Positions 45,620 through 58,330 are shown, counted from the stretch's first letter. The stretch: DNA of 64,000 nt from Flabesymbios commensalis (GCA_964017125.1 OZ024911.1:42781339-42845338), one strand, 5' to 3'. Notes: generated by a model not told the origin, from the sequence alone. Program-made: numbers and translations.

Positions 45620-45767
45620 ATGGCAAAGAGTCTAAGAAGTAAAGTAAAGAGGAAAATGAGAGCAGAAAAAAGAAAGAAAAATGCTCCAAGAGAACTGAAA
45701 TCGTTGAAAAAGATGTTAGGCATTGACCCTGATAAAGTTGATGTTGAAATGAAGGACCTCGTCAAAG
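45620..45767 (+). CDS. LLPH: LLPH coding exon 1
   Basis: 49 codons plus one base, ending in DVEMKDLVK; donor is AAAG|GTGAGT. Contains the conserved basic N-terminal block. Confidence 0.95.
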
Positions 45768-48700
45768 GTGAGTCAACTACCATTAAAATTTAAAATATGA
45801 ATAGCATGTGTGACATCATGAATGCAATGTAGTATTTTACTCAATTTAATTTGGTAATATGCCCCGCCCAAATAAAGTTGAGAGTCCGGATTATTGGCAG
45901 CGCCCAAGATGTCCGACCATCTGTGTTTTTGTTTCCAGAGGATATCTTTCATATTGCACACACACATCTCCTAGGGGGTGTAGATGTGCCTTTTGGAGGT
46001 GATGACCTTTGACCTATTTTTTTACCTATATCTTTTGGCCAAAATAGCTTTATTTATTTTAATATTGCTGATATAACTGGTAAACCATGCCAGATAGCTG
46101 AACCATTACCATAATTACTATTAAACAAAATGTATAGTTTCAGGTAGGAAAAGTTCAAATTTGCAAAATGGCCGATTATTGACATCAATATATGCCTGAT
46201 ACATGTATCTGGAAAACCATGATAGCTAGACCATTAAATTATGAAGCGGAAGGTGCAGTTTCAGGTAGGGATATACCATGAAAAATGTCAATTGGATCAA
46301 ATTCAAAATGGCAGACTATCAGCCATAATGAGTATTAATATGCCTGATATCTAGTGAACCGTGCCAGACAGCTAAAACATCACCATAAAACAAAATGTGC
46401 TGAAAAATTTCAACTCGATCAAATTCAAAATGGTAGACTATTGGCCACTATTAACTTTATTATGCTTAATATCTGGAAAACCAGCCCAGATAGCTAGACC
46501 ATTACTTTAAATAAAAGCAAAATGTGCTGCATTAAGAAGGGATATTCCTTGAAACATTTTCAAATTTGAAATGGTCCACTATTGGCCAATATTAACTTTA
46601 TTATGCCAGATATCCATGCCAGATGGATATACCATTACCATGCAACAAAATCTAGGTTTTACGGAAGGATATGCAATGAACAATTTCAACTCGATCAAAT
46701 TCAAAATGGAAGACTTGCGGCCTTTATTGATTTTAATATGCACAATATCTCACCTAGAAAACCATGTCAGATAGCCAAACCATTAAGTACTACAGTAGAT
46801 ACTTTCATCAACAACCCTGTAATCAACGACCTTTTGTCTCCATGGACTTTTTTCTTGCACAGAACATTTTTCTATTGTTATCAGATTATCGACCTGTGAT
46901 CAACGACTTTCTGTCTAACTCGAGTTGTAACCTCAAATATTTGCAGAAGGTCATTATTTTACTTATTTTTTCTCGTCATGTGACTTTTGGAAACATATAT
47001 TTGAGGAAAGTGCTACAAGTCAGATCTGACTGTGTGGATATCATGGTTAACAGAAAGGTATAACGCTGGAAGATCACAGCTGTTTTCGCAATAGGCCTAT
47101 CTACCTTGAGACAGTTGCTGTAACTGCACAGCAATATAACCATTGGGCTATCACTCTGAACTGCCCATAGGATATCATCCAACACTTTATGTCCAATGTC
47201 CAACCAAATATATGCCCTATGAATCAATTTAATGCTCACATTAGTCGGTAAGTACATACAATTGTTTATTTTGCATAGTGCTAATTAATCATTTTTTAAA
47301 AAAATTGTTCAGGTAATGTAATAAGAAGATTTACCATGAATAATTATATAAATAATAGTGTCTATATCACACATAAATGTCAGCTGCTATTCAGTTGTGT
47401 GTTGGCTGGTAGACATCAGCGCTGTCATAATTATGTTATACACAGCCTTATCAGCGTGTTTGCTGTGGTTGACATAAACACGACACATGGAACCAATGTT
47501 CAGAGATGTGGCTATTGTTCCATCCCATACACTCGTCCTTTTACTCCGTGGAGATTTCGACCAGTGACCTCAGACGATGTCAAAAAGCAATGACTGACTC
47601 TAAATAATCATAACAAGAGTAAAGAAATCATTAACTGAATCACAGATTATACAATACAGTCCCTTACTAAAAGAAGTACCTACTATCAGGAATGCATTCT
47701 CTCTTATGCATTCCTGCTGCTATATAGTACTGTAGGCCTACCGATTTTGACAGAACAAGGAAGTCACACCTTGCGATATACTTTTATACATATCAATATA
47801 TAACAATGAACATTCTTTGACTGATAGATTCATTGCCAAATTTAATATACAGTACATAACTTTAATTTTCATTTTCAAAATCTCTTTAATGCACTAACTT
47901 TTTTATATAAAAAGCACAAAACAGAGACATTTTAGGTTGAATTGAGTAACCAACATTTTAACTGAATATTGTTACACAATACATTTTATTAAATTGAGTT
48001 TTTGACATGTTTTAATATAGTAAATAAAAAATTAAATGTTGTCTCAATACAGATATCTCCGTCAAAACAGGGTTGGTCAATAGATAAAAAATCAACAGAA
48101 GGAAATTAATGCCTTAGAAACATAGATACTTTTTTTAATTCTACAGAGTAATTTTTAAAAAATGCAAAAATAAAAATATAAATCACTACCTACCAACTCT
48201 TTTTTTTCAGCCAGTTGGAGGGGACAAAATATATTTTTTGGTGTGCCTAAACACGTGACAAATTGAACTCTATCTTCAAGCAGTGCCACTCGAATAATTC
48301 ATGCATTATACAAATTTACACCAACATCAAGAATCTTAAGACATAAGACATAATTTATTACATAGGATCTGTACAATACAAAATACAAAATCTAGTACTC
48401 AACAAAAATCTAATCGCTTTGGTGACCAGGCTGAGGTGAGTGCTAAACATGTTAAATGCAAATACTGTTTTATGTTGTACATTGATTATTATATTTTACT
48501 ACTCATGCATTTAATTTGGGTACTGATTGTTTCAGTGACTAATATAAAGAAAGGTAAAGGAGCCTTACCAAAGGTTGATGTAGACAAGAAGGCAACTGAA
48601 GGTATGTGATAATTTAAAAGGGTAAATCTTTACATCAAGTTACCACAATTATGATATATATAGTCCCATTCACCTTTGTAATGTACTGCTGTAGGCTACG

Positions 48701-50668
48701 TTTTTAACCATGTCTGCACTCATATTAAAAGCCAGATGGTATTAATATGCCTCCACCTCGGAATGAGGGAAGACATTATCTGATTATGTTCTATGTTTGT
48801 CATCACAATAATTCAATAACAACAGAAGCTAACAGTTCCATATTAATACCAGTGATAGACCTCATGATGGAATTCAAGTTCAAAGATGAGTGACCTTGAC
48901 CTATTTTTCAAGGTCATAAAGGAAAAAGTTTGTCATCACGATATTTACACACTTACAATTTGTATTACATTGTACACATTCCATAATAATTACAGTGATC
49001 CATCTGATGAAACTGAAAGTCAAGTTCAAAGATTGATGACCTTGAACTATTTTTCAAGGGCATGGAGGCTAATGAAGAAAAAAAATGGTCATCACGATAT
49101 CTCCACACCTACCATTTGTATTACTTCCATATTTTTACCAGTGATCCATATGATGAAACTCACGGTCAAGTTCAAAGATGGACCTTGACCTATTTTTCAA
49201 GGGCACAGAGGCTAATATAGGAGAGAGTTTGTCATCAGGATCTCCACACCTACAATTTGTATTACATGTACATGTACTGCCATGATGAAACTGAAGGTTA
49301 AGTTGAAAGATTGGTTACCTTGACCTATTTATCAAGGTCACAGAGTCTTAATAACTAAAAACGTTTGTCATGAATATATCTCCACACCTACAATTTGTAT
49401 TACGTCCATATTAATACCAGTGATCCATATAATGAAACTCAAAGTAGAGTTCACGGACGGGTGAGCTTGACCTATTTTTTCAAGGTCAAAGCCAATAAAT
49501 GAAAAAAATTGTCATCATGATATCTCCACACCTGCAGTTATTTGTATCATTCATTTCATTTCATGAAAGTGGTGCATCTAATGAAACTCTTGGTAAAGTT
49601 TACGCATTGTAGTGATTGGATAGGCCATTTGAGCTAATACAGGGGATAGAAACTCACCATCCCCATGTTGCTGTTACTCAGTGAATTAGCTCATTGATAT
49701 TGCATGACATTGATGAATGACTTGGACACATTTTAGGCCCTTAAAACTTCCAATTAAACACAAACCATTGGATTAGTTCTTCCCATGGGCATGTCTGTAA
49801 CTGTATGTGTAACATCATCCCAACATAAGAGACATTAACCAAATGTTGTATAATAGTGGGCTGACGTTGCAGACACCAGGCTAACTTTAAAGCCACATGA
49901 TATGAAAGTCCTAGGGCTGATACCAAACGTCCAAAGATGGTGGGTGGCCAGATGTAAATAGAAGTTATTTGGGCAGTAAGTGACACAAGACTGGTACATC
50001 GTTTTTTTATTCACCCATTCCAACAGCTACACCTACAGTCACATAAGACGCGATGTATATCCAACGAAAGCAAAAGCTAAAATTATTTCAGAAAGGCATC
50101 TCCTCACAAACAACTAATTCTGTCTGCCAATCCGATACACGGCAGCCCTCCAGGCTGATCATCGGAAGCCACTGCTGGATCCCATTGGCCACCAGGCCCC
50201 AGTTCACCAACTCTATACTAGACTACATTTGGTTTCGTTTTGTTATTTGGTTTCGATTAGTCATTTCGTCGTATTATTTAGCTTCGTCAGTTTCATTATG
50301 TCCATTACAGAAAGCTATGCTTAGTGTATTGTCTGAGGCACAATTTTGAAAAGATGCAAATTGAAGCACTTTCCCAGTGGGCCACTGTCTGTAATTTAAT
50401 ACTTACTCCCACTAAAAATTACATGTCAACAATAGGTCAACTGGTCAGTGTCCAGCCCCGGTCAACCTGACATATAATTCTTTAATATCTCTTATATTAC
50501 ATTTTTTTAGAAACACAAACAATGGAGGTGGACGAAAGTGGTAAACCGAAGTACAATAAGAAGACACTCAAAGACAAGAATGGACAATATCCACAATGGA
50601 TGAATCGTCGAAGAATAAAGCAACAAAAAACTAGATTGAAGAGCAAACGAAAGAAGTTAATGTGGTGA
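45620..50668 (+). CDS. LLPH: LLP homolog (LLPH), three coding exons, 123 residues
   Basis: Joining 45620-45767, 48536-48601 and 50511-50668 gives one frame of 123 codons plus TGA; both introns are phase 1 with GT-AG borders. The N-terminus MAKSLRSKVKRKMRAEKRKK followed by NAP matches human LLPH almost residue for residue (Trp9 is Val here). The C-terminus has KKTLKDKNGQYPQWMNRR followed by a basic tail, the other conserved block. The middle is variable and acidic/lysine-rich. Human LLPH is 129 residues, so this is full length. LLPH is a small, very basic nucleolar and chromatin-associated protein, found in precursors of the large ribosomal subunit; its Aplysia relative was described as a learning-associated protein. 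The identification is from conserved ends; function here is inferred from the family. Confidence 0.95.
46070..46790 (+). repeat. Tandem repeat of about 110-135 bp in LLPH intron 1
   Basis: Five or six diverged units containing GCCAGATAGCTGAACCATTA, AAACAAAATGT, TTTCAGGTAGGGATAT and AATTCAAAATGGCAGACTAT. Frames over the last units (46571-46899) are repeat-derived. Confidence 0.8.
46800..48530. other. LLPH intron 1, remainder: nothing further seen
   Basis: AT-rich intron sequence. Frames at 46764-47063 and 47336-47593 show no domain. A TAGGCCTA-type palindrome lies near 47735. Confidence 0.5.
48536..48601 (+). CDS. LLPH: LLPH coding exon 2
   Basis: 66 bases reading VTNIKKGKGALPKVDVDKKA then TE; acceptor TTTCAG, donor GAAG|GTATGT. 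The middle of LLPH is poorly conserved, so this exon rests on splice sites and frame continuity. Confidence 0.85.
48775..49590 (+). repeat. Tandem repeat of about 125-150 bp in LLPH intron 2
   Basis: Five or six units with CAGTGATCCATATGATGAAA, CAAGTTCAAAGAT, GACCTTGACCTATTTTTCAA, GTTTGTCATCACGATATC and TCCACACCTACAATTTGTAT. Unrelated to the intron 1 repeat. Confidence 0.85.
49600..50505. other. LLPH intron 2, remainder: nothing further seen
   Basis: Weak CCAACATT-family repeat at about 49795-49880. The 98-codon frame at 50053-50349 has no domain I recognise. Confidence 0.5.
50511..50668 (+). CDS. LLPH: LLPH coding exon 3
   Basis: Acceptor ATTTTTTTAG; reads ETQTMEVDESGKPKYNKK then TLKDKNGQYPQWMNRRR and a lysine/arginine-rich end KSKRKKLMW before TGA. 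Contains the conserved GQYP.WMN signature of LLPH. Confidence 0.95.
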
Positions 50669-50723
50669 TGTGTGTCCATAAATAACAATGATTTACTTGT
50701 ATGATGCGTGTGTGTATGTATAT

Positions 50724-50729
50724 AATAAA
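50724..50729 (+). terminator. LLPH: Probable LLPH polyadenylation signal
   Basis: AATAAA 56 bp after the stop codon, giving a very short 3' UTR. Confidence 0.7.
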
Positions 50730-50749
50730 AACAGATGGGTGAACATTCA

Positions 50750-52720
50750 TCGTTTGTTATTGTTTGAGAAGTAATATATATGTAGGCCTACTCAAGATCT
50801 GAGTAACACGAGTTGCTGAAATGTGATATCAGGGTACGATATCTTGACCGAACACTTAAGGGAGACCACAAGCTTAGCCGAGCTGAACTTGTGCTTAACT
50901 CGTAAACAACCCTTATACAGCTCGTTCTTTTTATTACTCTGAGACCTTTATTTTGCTCTATGAGATAATCGACACCCTCGACATTGGATTTTTTTTAATT
51001 TGTTGAAAAATTGTGGTTTTACGAGCTGTAAGATGTGCACTAGCAATGTAGGAGTATTCCACCCCTGTAACGAGTAGTACACTCCTGTGGCTCCCAGTAC
51101 ACTCGTACATCACGTAGGGCACTCTTGGGATGACTGTTGAAACACTTACGCTGAGCTCATATATAACTCACAGGTCAATCGTTATTAACTAGTACATCAC
51201 ACTTCAAGACATTTTTGGGGGCCAGATTGTGGTTCACTCGCTGAAATTTTGCGCTGCTCCCAACTCTACTATGTGTGAGAGCCCCTTAAGTAAAACAGTG
51301 CATATGGGGCCAACATTTGAAGTTTGGAAAAAAATCACAAAGTAGCTTCTTATCTAAGTTCTAAAACAACAACCCAATGTGGAATGCCAATCTATAACGA
51401 TTAAGTCTGAGCGATCAGGGTGGCTGACCATCAGTTGCTGATCGCTTCACATGATAACACATTTGTGAGAGGTCCTTGAATTTGTATGTTACTGTAGCTG
51501 ACCAGTCATACATTGTATGTTGAATACAGGGTAGAACATATTACCTGATTAAAAAAAAGCGTGATATTTCAATAAAAAACTAGAGGGGAATTGTGACTTT
51601 TCAAGTAACAATAATGTTTGTGGAGGCCATTTTGAATTTTGTTGGGTTATTTTTATTATGACTGATTGATTGAAATTTTGTTGATGTTATTTTTGGCAGC
51701 CATTTTAAATTTGAATATTAGACTTCAGAATTCAGACTTAAAATGTTAGAGATGAGTAGTCCCCACTGAGCTTTTGTACCTCTAATCACTTATTTGTTTG
51801 GCAAATGGAAACACATTCAGAGGGCCCCCAGTCAACACATTGACCTGTCTCTCTGTTGGCTGAATGTTGTATCATTGTATGCGATGGTGGCCCAACATTA
51901 AAACAACATTAGATCGACGTTTCGTGTTTGCTAGAATTACAACTGTTATTTTTATCATCAAATCTAGCACATAGAGGTTACTACTGACCATTGTGAACAT
52001 GCAAGGTTGGTTCGATGGTGGGTATCCATCTGCAAGACTGGCCCTACACTGAAACAGGATTTGGCAAATGCAATTTGATTATGAAATCTAGCATTTAAAG
52101 GATTTATAGGGCGACCCAGCCTGTACACAGTACCCCAATTTCAGCCCGAGTCTATTGATGCAATGAATGAATATCAGCCGACATGACGTAATGCTTTCAC
52201 CCGCCATTCAAATTGCATGAAAATTAAACCCCTCTCGCCTTTAAGTGTAATTAGTACATAATTTATAATGGGTGATCATATCATACAAAGATGTAGTTAA
52301 CGTCCTTGTGTGTGTGATTATGGTACAAAAAAAAACAGATTTTAAAAATGTTGAAAACTCGAGGAATGATCTGCCTCTGAAAATGGAGGAAAAACTGAAA
52401 AGCTAAAATGACAATCCCACATTCAATAGAGATACCTCTCTTTTGATTTTCACCTCTTTTTGGTGATACCAAAATCCGAATTTTATTCTTTCAAAAGTCA
52501 CAGCATGTAACATCAATACATAAGGATCATTGTGCCAAGGTTTGAAGTCGATTAGATGAAAACTCAGGGAGAAATGGCACTATAAAATTTGATTCAGAAA
52601 AACGTAGAAAGAATTGTCGCAAACTCCATATGTTTATGCCCAAACATAATAAGGGTTAAACTTAGCAAATTTTTCACTATATTTCTTGCTTATAAAACAC
52701 TTTGAACATAATTCTGTGAA
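50750..52720. other. No gene seen
   Basis: Noncoding. CCAACATT-family repeats at about 51840-51935 (GGCCCAACATTAAAACAACA) and weakly at 51990-52070. No open frame with recognisable content. Confidence 0.5.
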
Positions 52721-52724
52721 ACTC

Positions 52725-52835
52725 AATGAACTTGCCCCCTTTTGTTTTCACCGAGCTGGCTAATACAATGAAGTATGGGGGAGGGGGGTCTTATATAACC
52801 TTGTTTTCACTGAGTGACATCACTGCGTTTAACAG
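52725..52835 (+). repeat. Dispersed repeat with GTGACATCACTGCG core, copy 4
   Basis: CACCGAGCTGGCTAATACAA, TGAAGTATGGGGGAGG, TTATATAACCTTGTTTTCAC, GAGTGACATCACTGCG. One base of the TGACGTCA core is changed here. Confidence 0.7.
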
Positions 52836-53540
52836 AATGACGTATTGATAGTAGGCTACAGCCCTTTTTAAATCGGCACTTAAAACCTTTATTTTTACTA
52901 GAGAAAATTACTAAATTTTCCCATACACGTTTTTACATACACTTTTTAAAGGCCCGTACCCAGGCAAATGGCATGTCTTTGTTTTAGCTCTGTTATATCT
53001 TTTTGAGTGAAGGCAACATTCCGATAGATTACAACTTTTAGAAACATCCGTTGGCAACGTGATAAGGTTTCGAAAAAGACGAATTATGACAAAATGTCGG
53101 TCATCACATTTTTGTTTTTTAGATCCTCCCGTTTTTCAATGCCATGTTTGAGAGGAAAGTTGTATCGATTTACCTATTTGATTATTTTCTTCTAAATATA
53201 GTTTTTTTATAATTCAATAGCCGTAATCTATGACAAAAAGTTCTTAACTTTTATTAGGATAAGACAGATGTATCCCATCACCAAAGACGTTGCTAGTTTA
53301 ATTACAATGTAATCGGGAAAGTGCCGTTTTCCCAATGGTCTCACTTTTCTCAACACACCTGAATTCGGCCAATTGGCATATTTTACATCTTTGCGGGAGA
53401 TTGTGAACATCGCCAAAATACACAGGTAATATTCATAGGATGTTCGTGGCTGGTGTAGTGACAAAGAGGAAGGGATTTTTCTCAGTGGTGATCCTTTCAA
53501 AGAAAAAACAAATCAACATCAGACCCTTCATCTAGACCCC

Positions 53541-53625
53541 AGCGGGGCGGGGGCCCTAGGGTAGTGGTTAGCACCGCTGCCTTCCTCGTCGGGGTTCGGT
53601 TCTTGGTCTCGGCGGTTTGAAAGAA
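53541..53625 (+). mobile_element. tRNA-derived SINE head 1
   Basis: A-box-like TAGGGTAGTGGTTAGCACCG and B-box-like GGGTTCGGTTCTTGG about 30 bp apart, as in tRNA-derived SINEs. Followed by AAAGAAACAAAAACG. Confidence 0.6.
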
Positions 53626-53659
53626 ACAAAAACGTTTTCTTCCCCATCCACGTGTGAAA

Positions 53660-53905
53660 TTCAGTAATGTGGGAAGCCTCCGTGACCCAGAGGTAGCGTG
53701 CTCGGCCTCAGACCACCAGGGCTCAATTTTCGAATCCTGTGTCTGTAGGACAGTGTCATCTAAATCATCTCACCATCCTCAGAAGGTTCTCCTGACCCAG
53801 TTCAGCCTATATGTGCACAAAGGTGGCCTAAAGCCCGATTCATTTCATTTTCTACCCCCAGCAGCTTGGTCAAAGTCATTATAATAAAGAAATGGTTGTT
53901 ATTAA
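53660..53905 (+). mobile_element. tRNA-derived SINE head 2 with body
   Basis: GTGGGAAGCCTCCGTGACCC then AGAGGTAGCGTGCTCGGC resembles an A box and TTTTCGAATCCTG a B box. A body of about 170 bp ends near AATAAAGAAATGGTTGTTAT. The small frame at 53654-53884 is just the SINE. Confidence 0.6.
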
Positions 53906-53998
53906 TTGTATGAACATTCCGAAATACACACTTATCTGGTACATATCTTTTTCAAATGGAGGGTGGAGAAAGATAATATAGATTTACGATGATATAAG

Positions 53999-55365
53999 CC
54001 TATATGGGTGAAACCAAAAATTGGGGTAATTTTGTAGCATCAAAAATGGCAGTGAGGTGACCATCAAAGAGGAGGAAAACTACTTGATGGGTTTGGTGCA
54101 CTGATCCCAATAGAGTATAAAAAAGTCACTGGCTGCGCTAGAAATTTTTTTATCTCTTTAAAAACGTCATTTTAAAAAAGTTGCAACATCCACTTACTAC
54201 TCCGTTACCAAATCCAAACCATTTCAAAAACGATGTTACTTTGTTTAACTTCACATCACACTTTTAAACTCGATATCCTTATTGAAGCATAATATTAAAC
54301 AATGGTACCTCAAAACTGCTAAAAATTTAAGAAAATTTGACGGGATTAACAATTTTTTTATTTCAACTCCGTTACCAACCCCAAGAATACTCAACTCCGT
54401 TACCAAATGTTTGGCTCTACATAAATATAAACTGTATATTTTCTTAACATAACATCGATCATAAATGGGTGCTCTATTTATATGGGGACAACGAGCCATG
54501 TTTTAAAAGATTATATCATCAATCATTATGACTTTAAAACCCATACAATTTGACAATTCACTACTCCGTTCCCTTTTCTTGGTAACGGAGTAGAGTGGAA
54601 CGGAGTAGTAAAATTAAAAGCATTCTTGGGATTAATGAAAATATATGGGCAATAATTCAAAGATATATCATACGGGTGGAAATAGTCCCCATAGCAACTG
54701 TTCTAGGCATGCAAGCATAAAACCAAATTCGCTTTTATACCCAAAAGCCTAGGAACGGAGTAGTAAAAACAAAAGCATATTTTCGAACTTTTTGGTAATA
54801 CCTGTTCCGAATAACTTGTCACTCAACGATATTAATTCTTTCAAGGCGAAAAACTCATATAAGGCCCTTCAGTGTGTCAAACTACACTTGATATAATTTT
54901 AGTTCATGATTATTCACTTGATGGGGCATGCTACAATGATGGTAACGGAGTAGAGTGCAAATGTGGGGACATGTATATTCATCAAAATTATATATATCGA
55001 TATTAATTTTAAGTCGAATTTTGATCATTGATTAGTTGAAGTGAACAATGTCTAGCCATGAAATGTAATTGTTAGAATTATATTGTGATTTTTTATCCTA
55101 CAGTGAAGTTTCCAATAGTGGATTTTTTTCTGGGGACATGCCATTTTCCACGTTTCCATGACATAGAGCTCTTATAAAACCATATATATATATATATATT
55201 TTACAAATATTCTAAACGTTATTAAGTAATAATGCTTAAACGTGAAGTTGCACCATTTATTTTCAATGTTATTATATTTAAATCAAAATGCGGACCTTTT
55301 AAGTCCTGGGGACACTAATTTTATGTAAAGTTACCCCAATTTTTGGTTTTACCCATATAACACAA
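53999..55365. mobile_element. 1.37 kb TIR element with recurring GGTAACGGAGTAG motif
   Basis: Ends are inverted copies of ATATGGGTRAAACCAAAAAT then TGGGGTAA. Inside, ACTCCGTTACCAA or its reverse complement occurs about eight times (near 54198, 54365, 54393, 54560, 54581, 54599, 54753, 54941), forward in the left half and reversed in the right. The right arm matches 26815-27100 inverted. No coding frame. Confidence 0.72.
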
Positions 55366-55699
55366 TTTTAAACTTCGAAACTTTTTAACCTGGGTATGGG
55401 CCTTTAAAGAGAAGACCTTTTATACAGTTTTAACATATAATAATAATATACTAGTCAGCTACTACATACATGTATATAAAATTTAACATTTATTGTTCAG
55501 CGTTGCAGAACATAATTGGATGAATCACCATACAAAAACGTGTTATAATAAATCCTAATTCGATGTTTGAAATAACCCCACCTTAAATCAATGTTTTCAG
55601 TACAAAATGTATATATCTTGAGATAAACTTGGCTATTCAAATAATTAGGTCTACCATGTTTTAGCTGACAAATCTTGGTTCCATGTAATAACGATATAA

Positions 55700-55845
55700 T
55701 TATTAGTAGGCCTATAGACCAGGATGAGGTTACAGCTCTGACCTTGCTTGACCTGTCAGACGTTTTCGACACCATTGACCATGCTACATTAACAAATAGA
55801 CTTTTAGATTGGTATAGAATATCCGGGCAGGCTCAAAATGGTTTT
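55700..55845 (+). pseudogene. LINE reverse transcriptase fragment (CR1/L2-like)
   Basis: Reads DQDEVTALTLLDLSDVFDTI then DHATLTNRLLDWYRISGQAQ: the conserved L.LLDLS.AFDTIDH...L...L...YGISG block of CR1/L2-type elements. Only about 45 codons survive. Confidence 0.85.
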
Positions 55846-55884
55846 CTTCTTATTTTCAAAATAGTCACTTTTGAAAAAAATAGA

Positions 55885-56315
55885 TTAAAAAAAGAATAGT
55901 TTTTTGAATTGATTGAATTTTTTAAAAAATTAATTTTTTTTCGATTTTTTTTTCAAACTCTGAAAAAAATAGATTAAAAAAAAAAAAAAATTTTTTTTGC
56001 TTTCTGGAACAAATTAAGATAAAAAATTTTAAAGAAAAGTTTTTGAATTTATTGAATTTAAAAAAAAATTGAATTTTTTTCGAGTATTTTTTCAAATTCT
56101 GAAAAAAAAAGTTTTTGAAAAAAAAAATTGTAATTTTTTTTTTTTCTGGAACAAATTAGATTGAAAAATTTTAAAAGAAAAGTTTTTGAATTTATTAGAT
56201 TTTAAAAAATTCTGAAAAAAATAAATATTAAAAAAAAACATTTTTTTTATTTTTCTCGATATTAAAAAATTAGAAATAAAAAATTTTAAAGAGAAGTTTT
56301 TGAATTTATTGACTT
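55885..56315. repeat. Very AT-rich tandem repeat, period about 130 bp
   Basis: Three or four units with GTTTTTGAATTTATTGAATTT, TCTGGAACAAATTA and long A and T runs. The + and - strand frames here are low-complexity artefacts. Confidence 0.8.
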
Positions 56316-56695
56316 TCAGGGCGAAGTGCATACCAGGATCCAGAGATCCTGGTGTAACTATAGTAAATCCGACGGAAATTTCCGTCATGTATGGTTACGT
56401 AACATGACGAATGACGACTGGAATTTCCGTCATGTATGGTAGTGAAGGGGTTAAAAGACACTCTGTCAGATAAAGTCACACTCTCATATGGGACCAGTGT
56501 TTTATAGCCTATATGGGTCATTTCATCCAAAAATGTACATTTGCCTAAAATACAGGGCAAATTTTAAAGTTGTCTAAAATGCTAAATGTTGTTAATTATT
56601 CATTAGAGGGGACTTTGTACTATCTTAAACAGTAAATTATACCAACCTATCTTAAGAAATGTCATTTTTATTAACATTTGAAAATAAGCAACATT
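56316..56695. other. No gene seen; possible TTAA MITE remnant
   Basis: Contains repeated GGAAATTTCCGTCATGTATG (about 56373 and 56430) and GAAGGGGTTAA near 56443, resembling the right end of the TTAA-flanked MITE family; the left end is not visible. Confidence 0.35.
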
Positions 56696-57839
56696 TTCAG
56701 CATGATGTGCCTAATTAAGACTATTTATGTTTATTTGTGGTCTGGTGGAATAAAAAGAACAAGAAATAAGTACATAAAGAAAGTTTTAATAAATAGTTTA
56801 AGCTATTATGCAAAAAACTTGGATCATTTTTATGAAATGAATAAAAATAAAATAACACCAGTGTTATAAATTATCTCTAAAAAATCCTTTTTTTTCACTA
56901 AAAACTATATTTTAGGAAGTAAACTACTCAGTGGATTTCAACTTTGACTATTTAATCAAATTTTATGTTTAGCATAGAGATAGTCTATGATAAAAAACTT
57001 GAAGAGCCTACAGATATATCAATATAATTAAATTATACAGTGAAGCAGAATAAGTTGAAGCAACAGACTGAGAAAAACTAGTGTAAAAATAGGCATATCG
57101 TTGATAACGAATGAAGAAAGTTGTATTTCAGTGTGGTACAATAAAACAACAAATAGTTTTGAGATACATAGTTTGATGTCACGTTTTGACTAGATTACCA
57201 GAAGTGGTAACGTTAGAGTTGACAAGTGAAATCACAGCTAAACATAGAGGAACAATTCTTTAAAACCTCTTTTGTGTGGTTATTTTGCAGACATACTGAA
57301 ACATGTTCTTAACATGTCACATTATTGTAAAGTGTATGTCAATATTTAAAAAATCCAAAACCTCTCATTTCCTCTCATTTAAAAAACACAATTTTAATTA
57401 ACATTGCCTCAACAATTGCACCAAGCACACAAAAATACATTATTAGGCACATCATGCAATCTCAAAATTAACCCTTGAAACACAAATATAGAATTACAAC
57501 AAGCCATTAATAAAACAGTAACTTTAATGTATACATTAGCTAAACACTTGACTACACAAAACTTGACCTCAAATACACCTTTTTGGCTTATTTGGAACAT
57601 TGCCACATTTGTGATAAATACAAATTTACATCAAAATGACATGAAAATTAATATTTTTTGTTGTTTTTCTGTTTGTTTTGGATTCTCTTCTTTTTCTCAG
57701 AATGCTGTTTTTTGCCTTATTCTGCTCCTATCAACATAATTGATGCAATCTCCCTATACCTCCATTCAAATTCGAATGTAGTCGGCCAAACTTGTTGTAA
57801 TTCTAAAGCAACTTTCTTTTCTTCTTAATATTATTCTAC

Positions 57840-58330
57840 AGCTCATTTGGCCACACTATTTCTCACTCAGTTTCAAGCCTTGGCACAGTGATCCTTACGT
57901 ATTGAAGTTAGTTGCTATAGCTTTTTTCTGCAATCCTGACAGTGAATCTGCATCTAATCCGGATTACATATATCCACTATATGGATCATCCATTGCAGAG
58001 TTCGCCACGCTATTTCTCACTCAATAAACAAGTAATCGACTTCAATTCTTGCCACAATAATCTTTAGGCATTGAAGTTAGTTGCTGTAGTTTTTTCTGCA
58101 ATCCTGATAGTGGATCTGAATCTAATCTGGATTTCATAGATCCACTATGATTATGGATCATCCGTTGCAGATTTTTGCCACGCTATTTCTCACTCAGTTA
58201 ACAAGTAATCGACTTGAAATCTTGCCACACTGATCCTTAGGTATTGAAGTTGGTTGATGTAGTTTTTTTCAGTGATCCTGACAGTAGATCTGGATTTATT
58301 CAGGAATTTGTAAATCCACTATGTGGACCA
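57840..58330 (+). repeat. Three tandem units of about 165-180 bp
   Basis: Each has GCCACGCTATTTCTCACTCA, AGTAATCGACTT, TTGAAGTTAGTTGCTGTAG, GCAATCCTGACAGTG and GATCCACTAT. Confidence 0.85.

Larger units (their letters stand above)
52948..55405. mobile_element. About 2.46 kb TIR element with nested insertions
   Basis: Ends are inverted copies of AAAGGCCCRTACCCAGG, extending outward as TTTAAAGG on both sides. It contains tRNA-derived SINE sequence (53541-53905) and a nested TIR element (53999-55365). The frame at 53228-53500 (- strand) shows no known domain. Target duplication not resolved. Confidence 0.6.

Noticed and set aside
48775-49590. Extra LLPH exons within the intron 2 repeat
   Set aside because: The exon 2 to exon 3 frame is already continuous and matches the family length; the frames there follow the repeat unit.
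56092-56388. 98-codon - strand frame rich in F, K and N
   Set aside because: Direct translation of an AT-rich tandem repeat.
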